The notes under the pieces were generated by a model. The model was not told the origin of the DNA and ran no database searches. It worked only from the letters and a program-made list of their open reading frames with translations. Of a stretch of DNA of 64,000 nt, positions 57,226 to 64,000 are shown one piece after another (position 1 is the first letter of the stretch; every line of letters starts with the position of its first letter). This DNA is from JBBIRG01 sp964410965 (lineage in GTDB: Bacteria; CLD3; SB21; JBBIRG01). The DNA is taken from the NCBI GenBank assembly GCA_964410965.1, contig CAYPIY010000004.1, forward strand, positions 62,001 to 126,000, written 5' to 3'. A program made the position numbers and the translations under genes.

Positions 57226-60200
57226 TTAATTCATATTTTGTGAGGGCGCAGGCGGCGGTTCCTTGATGTCTTCCGTCAGATCCGCAACCTGGTTTTTCTG
57301 AATGATATCGACTATATCATCACCGGAATCGTCCCGGTCCCTGAATTTCACCGCGACCACTTTCGAAACCCCTTTTTCCTGCATGGTAATACCGAAAATA
57401 TTTGAAGCGGTTTCCATGGTCCGTTTGTTATGGGTGACCACGATAAATTGGGTTTCCTTTGAGAAATCTTTCAGAATCTTTGTGAATTTATCGATATTCT
57501 GGTCGTCCAGCGGGGCGTCCACCTCGTCCAGCACGCAGAACGGACTGGGTTTGACAAGGTAAATTGCAAAAAGCAAGGCGATGGCCGTCAATGTTTTTTC
57601 ACCTCCGGAAAGCAGGGAGATATGCTGGACTTTCTTCCCGGTCGGGCGTGCATAAATATCGATCGCGGCTTCCAGCGGGTCTTCCTCTTTCGCGATTTCA
57701 AGGTTTGCTTCGCTGTCGTCAAACAGGGAAGTAAAGATTTTAATAAAATTCTGCCGGATCATCTCAAAGGTTTCCATGAACTGCTTCTGTGCGGTGGCAT
57801 TGATCGTCGAAATGGTTTCCATCAGCTGTTTTTCGGCTTCCAGAAGATCTTCCCTTTGTTTCACCAGGATGTCCAGCCTCTCTTTTTCTTTCTGATATTC
57901 ATCGAAAGCCTCCATGTTCACCATGCCGATCAATTTGATCTTTCGGCGCAGCTCATCGATCAGGGTTTTAGCTTCTGCCGGGTGATAAAGGCTTTCGGAC
58001 AACTCTTCATCCGGAAGATCCTGGATCAGCACTTCATCCAGGGATTTTTCTTCCGTTTCCGTGGAATTTCCCTCGTTCCCCTGAGGATCATTTCTGCCTG
58101 CGATTTCGGAAGTTTCTTCCTCTTCCCTGTTCTCCGAATCCGGGATGAGAGAATCCACAGAGTCCTTGGACAGGTCAAAATCATAATCCCGCTGTATGCG
58201 GTCGAACAGCGATCGGATGTCATACCTGTAATCATTCGCTTGCTGTTCCAGATTATGCCTTGAATTCAGGCCTTCTTCCCGTTGCCGACGGAGTTTTTTC
58301 AGATCGCTTTCAACTTTCAGGTTCAGTTCACGCTGTTCCGATACGGATTGTTCCGCGAAATCCCTCTCTTTTTCAAGTCCGTCCTTTTGCCTGGAAAGCG
58401 AAATCAGCTGTTTTTCGTTTTCAAGATCGGTTACTCCCATTTTCCTGATTTCATCGGATGCGGCACTGCTTTCATTGTCATGACGCATCATGGTTTCACC
58501 GGCGTCTGATATCTGCTGTTCCAGGCTCCGGATCTGATTGGCGTTGTTCTGCTGTTCGCTTTCAAGTCTGTACAGGGAGGAAGAGACCTGATTCAGCATA
58601 TCAGATTTCGCCCGAACCTGTTTTTCCAGATCGGCGATACGGAGTTCGAGACGGCGGTTTTCGGTTTCCAGTTCTAATCTCTTGTCTTCCATATCCCGAA
58701 TCTGAGGTTCGATGTCACCGGCCATATTTTTAAAATGAGCCAGTTCTTCCTGAGCCGTCCGGATCGCTTCCCTGTTTTTTTCGACCAGATCCGCAGCAAC
58801 CTTATGTTCATATTGCGATTTCGATATTTCCTTGTCGAGGTCATGCAGCCTGAGCTCGGAGGCTCGGTGCTGTTCCTTCATTTGCTGATGTGCCGCATGC
58901 AGTCCTTTCAGTTTCTGTTCATTATCAGCCAGCTGATCCGTCAGGGTCATTAATTTTTTTTCATCTCCGTACAGCTGTTTCTGGAGTCGGCCCAGCGTCT
59001 CGCGCTGCCCGATGAGCGAGGAACTTGACCTGCGCGGGCTTCCGCCCCTGAAAAAGTGTCGTCCCTGAACGATTTCTCCCTGAAGGGTGACAAAACGGAA
59101 TTGGGGGAAATGAGCCGCAAGTTTTTTGGCCGTCTCAAACTGGTCTACAATCAGAACGTCGCCGAGAAGCCATTCGACCAGGCGCGGGGATTCGGACCGG
59201 ATCAGGCTGACAGCCGTACCAATAACCTTATCCGGAGCTGAGCTCCAGTCCACCGAATTAACAGCTGCCCGCTGTTCGGGAATCAGTCCCACATTCAGGA
59301 ATGAGGCGTGACCATGATCGGAGGATGACAAGTCCCGAATCGCCGTCATTATGGAGTCCTCGGATTCCGAGACCAGATAGGCAAAACTGTCTCCAAGGAC
59401 GGATTCCACGGCCTTCTTGTAGGTTTCGTCCGTGGACAATCCTTCGGCGACTGTGGTGCGGATGTCGGATACCTGTTCATTCATCAGGTACTGCACGCTC
59501 TCCGGAAATCCGGCATGGCTCTCGATCGCTTTCTGGATGATCGCGATCTGTGCGTGATGGGACTTGATGTCCGTTTCCACCTGAAGCTTTTCATTCCGCA
59601 GACGCTCGAGACCCTTGCGCATCGACTCCATTTCCGATTCCGTGTCCCTGATTTGTTTCTGGCAGGATTCGGTTTCTTTCATGATCTGGCGCTGTTCATA
59701 CTGTCGCTCGTCAATCATAATTTGGGCATCGCCGGTGGTTTCGTGGTAGGAATCCACCTCCCGCTGGAGTTCCTGGATTTTACGATCGATATTCTGAATA
59801 TTGTTTTTCGACAGTTGGAACTGGTTGCGTGACTTGGCCATGTCGTCGATGAGCTGAACCAGCTGTTTACGGACAGAATCGAGGTTCGTTTTCTCGCCGG
59901 AAAGTTCCATCTCCGCCTGTCCATGTTCGGTTTTCCTGGTTTCATACCCGGACCGAAGATCTTTCACCTGTACGATCAGCGCTTCGTTTTGCGACTGCAG
60001 TCCGTCAATCTGTTCCTGCCATAACTGACGGCGCTGTTCCAGATTTGCCTTCTCTTCCGAGTACCGGCGGATCAGATCCTCAAGATTTTTTGTACGTTCC
60101 CGCGAAACGAGCATTTCCTTCTCAATGGTTTCGATTTCCTGTGTCAGCGAATCCATTTTCAGCTGGACCTGGCGGAGTTCCTGTTCTTTTTCGAGAAGTT

Positions 60201-61023
60201 TCCGGTTCAGTTCCTCATGTTCCGCCTCCCTGACGGCTATCTCTCCCAGCTGCCGTTCCGCCTCGTCTTCCAGTCCTGCCAGTTTGCTTTCCAGAGGCTG
60301 TACCAGCCCTGTGAGACGCTGGTAGTCATGTGAAGCCAGCCGGACTTCCTCGTATTTCAGCTGCGCGCTGAGTTTCTGCCACCGCTTTGCTTTCTGGGTC
60401 TGGCGCTTCAGTGAGTTGACGTTTTTTTCTATTTCAGTGATGATATCGTTGACGCGGGTCAGGTCGTTCCTTGTTTCATCAAGCTTCCGGAGGGTTTGTT
60501 TCCGGCGCTGCTTGTATTTGGTGATCCCCGCGGCTTCCTCGAACATCCTGCGCCTGTCTTCGGTGTTATCCGAAAGGATCTGTTCCACCATTTTCAGCTC
60601 GATGACCGAGTAGGCATCGGCGCCCATGCCCGTGTCCATCAGGAGATCGTTGATATCCTTCAGGCGGCAGGGCAGGTTGTTCAGGTAATATTCGCTTTCC
60701 CCGGAGCGGTAAATGCGGCGCGTAATCTTGACTTCGGAATATTCAACGGGAAGGATGTTCTTGGTATTTTGGACCGTAACCGACACCTCGGCGACATTCA
60801 GGGGTTTCCGGGTGGTAGTGCCGTTGAAAATCACGTTTTCGAGCTTCTCGCTCCGGAGCACGCTCATTTTCTGCTCCCCGAGCGACCACCGCAGTGCGTC
60901 CACGATATTCGACTTCCCGCATCCGTTGGGCCCGACGATATTGGTGATGCCGTCGTCAAAATGCAGATCGATTTTCTGTGCAAATGTCTTGAAACCGTAT
61001 ATCTCTAACCGGGCTAAATACAT
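57226..61023 (-). CDS. smc: Chromosome segregation protein SMC
   Basis: A 1,265-residue ATPase of the condensin complex. The head shows Walker A GPNGCGKSNIVDALRWSLGEQ at the N-terminus, and the signature LLSGGEKTLTAIALLFAI followed by Walker B FCVLDEVDAPLDD at the C-terminus; the two long coiled coils flank a hinge (about 510-650, with SVLGDSFAYLV and VQGRHFFRGGS). Compared with the usual 1,180 residues, there is an acidic, Glu/Ser-rich insertion of about 60 residues (about 950-1020, ENREEEETSEIAGR) near the C-terminal head. It precedes nth by 15 bp. Confidence 0.95.
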   Translation of the reverse strand: MYLARLEIYGFKTFAQKIDLHFDDGITNIVGPNGCGKSNIVDALRWSLGEQKMSVLRSEKLENVIFNGTTTRKPLNVAEVSVTVQNTKNILPVEYSEVKITRRIYRSGESEYYLNNLPCRLKDINDLLMDTGMGADAYSVIELKMVEQILSDNTEDRRRMFEEAAGITKYKQRRKQTLRKLDETRNDLTRVNDIITEIEKNVNSLKRQTQKAKRWQKLSAQLKYEEVRLASHDYQRLTGLVQPLESKLAGLEDEAERQLGEIAVREAEHEELNRKLLEKEQELRQVQLKMDSLTQEIETIEKEMLVSRERTKNLEDLIRRYSEEKANLEQRRQLWQEQIDGLQSQNEALIVQVKDLRSGYETRKTEHGQAEMELSGEKTNLDSVRKQLVQLIDDMAKSRNQFQLSKNNIQNIDRKIQELQREVDSYHETTGDAQIMIDERQYEQRQIMKETESCQKQIRDTESEMESMRKGLERLRNEKLQVETDIKSHHAQIAIIQKAIESHAGFPESVQYLMNEQVSDIRTTVAEGLSTDETYKKAVESVLGDSFAYLVSESEDSIMTAIRDLSSSDHGHASFLNVGLIPEQRAAVNSVDWSSAPDKVIGTAVSLIRSESPRLVEWLLGDVLIVDQFETAKKLAAHFPQFRFVTLQGEIVQGRHFFRGGSPRRSSSSLIGQRETLGRLQKQLYGDEKKLMTLTDQLADNEQKLKGLHAAHQQMKEQHRASELRLHDLDKEISKSQYEHKVAADLVEKNREAIRTAQEELAHFKNMAGDIEPQIRDMEDKRLELETENRRLELRIADLEKQVRAKSDMLNQVSSSLYRLESEQQNNANQIRSLEQQISDAGETMMRHDNESSAASDEIRKMGVTDLENEKQLISLSRQKDGLEKERDFAEQSVSEQRELNLKVESDLKKLRRQREEGLNSRHNLEQQANDYRYDIRSLFDRIQRDYDFDLSKDSVDSLIPDSENREEEETSEIAGRNDPQGNEGNSTETEEKSLDEVLIQDLPDEELSESLYHPAEAKTLIDELRRKIKLIGMVNMEAFDEYQKEKERLDILVKQREDLLEAEKQLMETISTINATAQKQFMETFEMIRQNFIKIFTSLFDDSEANLEIAKEEDPLEAAIDIYARPTGKKVQHISLLSGGEKTLTAIALLFAIYLVKPSPFCVLDEVDAPLDDQNIDKFTKILKDFSKETQFIVVTHNKRTMETASNIFGITMQEKGVSKVVAVKFRDRDDSGDDIVDIIQKNQVADLTEDIKEPPPAPSQNMN

Positions 61024-61233
61024 GGATCAAACCTCGTGCGTATAAATTCTGTCCTGCTCCCGCAATTTTTCAGAAGCGGCGCAATATATAGATAAAAAAG
61101 CGATTCCGCAATTTTTTATTTTAATATTTTTACGCTCGTTTTTTCGTCCGTTCTGCGGTACGGCAAATCCATGAAGGCAGCCTCCGATCATCGGGACTTC
61201 GGGATAATTCAGATAAAAAATAAAATGAAAAAA

Positions 61234-62226
61234 TCATTTCTTCAAATGCTTATCGAAAAACCCGGCTGTCCTTTCCATCACAAGCGGCCATTCGTTGATG
61301 AATTCGTGTTTCCCGTACGGATATTCATGATAGGTGACGTTTTTTTTGTAAAAGATCAGCGAATCGTTCAGCCTCCTCGCCCATTCGACCGGGCAGGATT
61401 CGTCCATGGTTCCGTGATGGATCAACACCGGCGACTCGACAGAACACAGGTACGTTACCGGTGACATCCGTTTCCAGAATTCAGGGTTTTCCTCCGGCCG
61501 GCCAAACCTTCTTACGATAGAATCCCCGTCGGGACGGTGCGATGACCAGCGGTAGAAATTATCTTTTACATCCGCGCTGACGGTTCCAAACAATACGTAC
61601 GCTTGTACCAGCTTCGGCTGAGTGACCATAATGTTCAGCGCGATACCGCCGCCCATGGAATGCCCCAGCATGCCGATCCGCTCTTTGTCGAGAAACGCAT
61701 ATCCGGAATTTTTCACGGCGTTGACCGCATTGATCACATCTTCCGCATAGCCCTGCCGGAAGCTGTACTGATGCGTGGTATCTTTGTCGGAATCCGCATG
61801 ATTGCGGTAATCCGGATGAATCACCACATATCCTTTTTTCGCAAGATAGTCCTGTTCACGTTTCAGCCCTCGTCCGTTGGTATATATTTTCGGATGGATG
61901 TACCCGTGATTCAGGATCAGGACGGGGAAAGGGCCTTTGCCTTTTGGAACGTTCATGATGCCGGAAATGGTCAGTCCCCCGCTTTTGTATGTGATGTAAT
62001 AACGCGTATAGAACGGCTGTATATCAAGCACTTTTCCCTTTTTGAGATCTGATCCGGAAAAGTTTCTTTCTCTGAAAAAAAGAAGCGAAACCGAATCTGC
62101 CCATTTTGAATCAGCCGAACCGGATTTTGAGACGGCTTCTTCATTAGCCGGCTTTTTTGAACAATTTATGGTGCTGACCGATAAAAGCGCCATAATTACC
62201 ACCACAGCTAAGTGCCTTACAGACAT
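61234..62226 (-). CDS. Exported alpha/beta hydrolase (S9-like peptidase/esterase)
   Basis: AGGA six bases before the ATG at 62226 decides the start (330 residues) over a TTG nine codons upstream. A lipoprotein-type signal ends near STINCSKK (a loose lipobox). The hydrolase shows LILNHGYIHP (oxyanion loop), GMLGHSMGGGIAL (nucleophile Ser in GHSMGG), DESCP (Asp) and YGKHEF (catalytic His), the acyl-peptide hydrolase-like arrangement. The preceding 100 residues (LDIQPFYTRYYITYKSGGL) form an N-terminal beta strand region. It acts on an unknown ester or peptide outside the cytoplasm. Confidence 0.88.
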   Translation of the reverse strand: MSVRHLAVVVIMALLSVSTINCSKKPANEEAVSKSGSADSKWADSVSLLFFRERNFSGSDLKKGKVLDIQPFYTRYYITYKSGGLTISGIMNVPKGKGPFPVLILNHGYIHPKIYTNGRGLKREQDYLAKKGYVVIHPDYRNHADSDKDTTHQYSFRQGYAEDVINAVNAVKNSGYAFLDKERIGMLGHSMGGGIALNIMVTQPKLVQAYVLFGTVSADVKDNFYRWSSHRPDGDSIVRRFGRPEENPEFWKRMSPVTYLCSVESPVLIHHGTMDESCPVEWARRLNDSLIFYKKNVTYHEYPYGKHEFINEWPLVMERTAGFFDKHLKK

Positions 62227-62398
62227 CTTCATTCCTTTCACGTTACATTTCAATCAACAAGAATAACATGATTAAATCAAGAAAATTTCAATGATATTCT
62301 TTCTTCAGGCCTATACCACAGCACCCTGAAAATTAATCTTGAATTCAGCCGTTGAATTATTCATTTTAACATAAACTTCTAATTACAAGGAACGGATT

Positions 62399-63403
62399 AT
62401 GAAATTTTTCTGGACATTGACAACGGCTTTAATCGTTTTTTCGTTGATGCCCTCCTGCGGTTCAGGTGATAACGGGTCGGGTACATCTTTATCATTTCCG
62501 GACGGTATGATCGTGTACCGGTTGCAATCCGGGACAGCTTATTATGCGGTGAATGCGAAAGCGGGCAGCATACCGGTTTCACTGACAAAACGGCTCCATG
62601 ATCTGAGCCCCCTTCCGTCAGGCGGAACAGATGAATCTGTTAACGTGTCCCCGAACGGAGAGTGGCTCGTAATCAGCACCGAACGGTTCGGTAACCAGGG
62701 ATGGGCCGGGTTATCGGTAGTAAAAAGCGATCTTTCGGAAGGGAGCGCGGTTGAAGACTCGCTGGGTAACCTGTTCCATACGGGCCCCGCGACGATTTCT
62801 TCCGACGGAACTCTGATCGTTTACCAGGAATCCGACTCAGGTCTGCAGCATTTATTTGCAATCCGTAAAAAAAGCGGGTTCTGGAGCCTGCCTGTCAAAA
62901 TCACCGCCGGTTCGCCCTACCGGAATCACGGACGTCCGAGCCTGTCATACGATGGAACGATGGTTGTTTTTGACTGCAGCATGGATTCCAATGAAATCTA
63001 CGCCCAGAACGGTTCGGATATCGGCATCGTCAATACTGACGGAACAGGATTTGCCGTGAAAGTCACTCACGATGCGATAACAGGCGGAAATCCCCCCAAT
63101 GCACTGCGCCATCCTGCCTTTATTCCGGGCGGAATCGTTTTCGAGGCGGACTGGGAAGGTGAGCAGATCTGGAAACTCGCAGACGGTGAAACCCAGCCTG
63201 AAAAAATTACGGACGATTTTCATAACGACAACTCCCCCTGCACACTGGCCGATGGAAGGATCGTGTCGCTATGGCTCGGCCGGCCGGGCAACCCGGAGGG
63301 ATACCATGAAATCAAGGTGATGTTTTCCGACGGCACAGGTTATGAAATGATTGTAACCGGCAAGGATATCCTCGACGACACCATCGGCTCGGGTGGGATG
63401 TAA
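62399..63403 (+). CDS. Exported TolB/PD40-like beta-propeller lipoprotein
   Basis: The 334-residue protein has a lipoprotein signal (LMPSCGSGD) and, as in TolB-like propellers, blades with the pattern D-G-x-x-x-V-x-x-x: VNVSPNGEWLVISTERFG, ISSDGTLIVYQESDSG, LSYDGTMVVFDCSMDS, ADGRIVSLWLGRPGNP. An AAGGA site is upstream of the ATG. It has no TolB N-terminal domain, so it is not Tol-Pal TolB; function unknown. It is divergent from the hydrolase gene, with about 170 bp between. Confidence 0.8.
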   Translation: MKFFWTLTTALIVFSLMPSCGSGDNGSGTSLSFPDGMIVYRLQSGTAYYAVNAKAGSIPVSLTKRLHDLSPLPSGGTDESVNVSPNGEWLVISTERFGNQGWAGLSVVKSDLSEGSAVEDSLGNLFHTGPATISSDGTLIVYQESDSGLQHLFAIRKKSGFWSLPVKITAGSPYRNHGRPSLSYDGTMVVFDCSMDSNEIYAQNGSDIGIVNTDGTGFAVKVTHDAITGGNPPNALRHPAFIPGGIVFEADWEGEQIWKLADGETQPEKITDDFHNDNSPCTLADGRIVSLWLGRPGNPEGYHEIKVMFSDGTGYEMIVTGKDILDDTIGSGGM

Positions 63404-63501
63404 CCTCAGGATTCAAGCCGAAAAAACAGTTGCCTTTTCCGGGGCTTTCACGTACCTTGAAGTGAGATTCTTTCAGACATTTCTTATACACGGAGGAAAA
63501 C

Positions 63502-63798
63502 ATGAAAACGTTTATTTTGCTGACCAAGCTCTCGCCGGAAGTCGCAAAGCAGATGAAAGACCGCGCAAAAATAGGACGGGCATGGCTGGACCAGGTAAAA
63601 GAAAAATGTCCAGAAGTTAAATTTCTTTCGCATTACGCTCTGCTCGGGGGATATGATTTCATCGACATCTACGAAGCCCCAGATGAGGAAACTGCCGCGA
63701 AAGTATCCATGATCAGCCTCTCCAACGGCGCTTTCATGGCGGAAAGCCTGATCGCCATTCCTTACAAACGTTTTCTGGAACTGACTGAAAAAATTTAA
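63502..63798 (+). CDS. GYD domain-containing protein
   Basis: A 98-residue cytoplasmic protein with the GYD family pattern: MKTFILLTKLSPEV at the start, and YALLGGYDFIDIYEAPDEETA (GGYD) in the middle. GGAGG lies seven bases before the ATG. The family is thought to have a ferredoxin-like fold with an unknown role. It stands 98 bp after the PD40-like lipoprotein gene on the same strand. Confidence 0.87.
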   Translation: MKTFILLTKLSPEVAKQMKDRAKIGRAWLDQVKEKCPEVKFLSHYALLGGYDFIDIYEAPDEETAAKVSMISLSNGAFMAESLIAIPYKRFLELTEKI

Positions 63799-63954
63799 AG
63801 CGGCGACAATACCATACCCGTTTCTTTACCGGCCGTCTCTTTACATGATCCTGCGGTTTTCATGATGAATGGGAAGTTCTGGGATTTAACGTCGATTGTC
63901 TTTCTTGTTTGAACAAATACGATTTCTATCCAATTTATTATCCCGGGACAAACG

Positions 63955-64000
63955 ATGAATATCATGATAAACATGTTTTCTGTTCTGCGGATGATAATAA
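63955..64000 (+). CDS. Possible gene start cut by the right edge
   Basis: An ATG at 63955 preceded by GGGA opens a frame (MNIMINMFSVLRMII) that stays open to the last base. Fifteen residues are too few for a family call, and the sequence could also be spacer. The interval 63799-63954 is otherwise without a recognised gene. Confidence 0.25.
   Translation, partial: MNIMINMFSVLRMII

Noticed and set aside
57622..58263. 213-codon rightward frame
   Set aside because: It is antisense to smc coiled-coil codons and shows no independent features.

Overview
The window looks like a scaffold from a member of the FCB superphylum (Bacteroidota, Ignavibacteriota, Calditrichota, KSB1 or Marinimicrobia type). 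The evidence is two TonB-dependent receptors with carboxypeptidase-like N-terminal domains, DUF4249 and DUF5686 proteins, two regulators that fuse a membrane domain to an AraC helix-turn-helix, a long-form IspG, and a giant secreted protein ending in a YPNPFNPATTI-type type IX secretion (T9SS) sorting domain. Many genes have clear GGAG/AGGA ribosome binding sites, which argues against a typical Bacteroidia. A run of exactly 100 Ns inside tandem repeats shows this is a scaffolded assembly, probably metagenomic. No phage, transposase gene or CRISPR array was seen.

Layout. 1-5.9 kb: a leftward envelope group (prenyl-methyltransferase-like protein, PAP2 phosphatase, start of a TonB receptor), a small gene pair with a nucleotidyltransferase, a membrane-AraC regulator and mobA, separated by palindromic intergenic repeats. 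6-19.3 kb: mostly rightward envelope and uptake genes: a secreted YD-repeat-like protein, a second membrane-AraC regulator, a guanidinium-type SMR exporter, an acetyltransferase, a predicted beta-barrel, a serine hydrolase, a DUF5686 protein, a YCF48-like propeller, a complete TonB receptor and its likely DUF4249 lipoprotein partner. 19.3-19.75 kb: tRNA-Arg(CCG) beside a broken tRNA-Arg copy containing small palindromes. 19.8-23 kb: LOG protein, MFS transporter, VOC protein and M14 peptidase. 23-28.6 kb: a secreted WD40-caspase fusion divergent from polyphosphate kinase. 28.6-36.4 kb: a tight leftward run of seven genes (methyltransferase, TldE/PmbA-like protein, rsgA, HIT protein, ispG, an unknown Cys-rich protein, gpsA). 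36.5-46.8 kb: the giant adhesin-like or surface repeat protein with the assembly gap. 47.4-64 kb: mainly housekeeping genes (LysM lytic transglycosylase, bcp, dtd, gltA, a propeller histidine kinase, nth, smc), an alpha/beta hydrolase lipoprotein, a PD40-like lipoprotein and a GYD-domain protein.

How the genes work together. Core metabolism and genome maintenance (isoprenoid and phospholipid precursors, citrate synthase, DNA repair, chromosome condensation, ribosome assembly) are interleaved with a large cell-envelope programme (receptors, exported propellers, murein enzymes, exported hydrolases). The items most worth a second look are the exported WD40-caspase protein, the homogenised 312-bp repeats of the giant surface protein, the palindrome-invaded tRNA pseudogene, the inverted-repeat element at 2.9-3.2 kb, and the unrecognised CX6CX4CX6C protein between ispG and gpsA.
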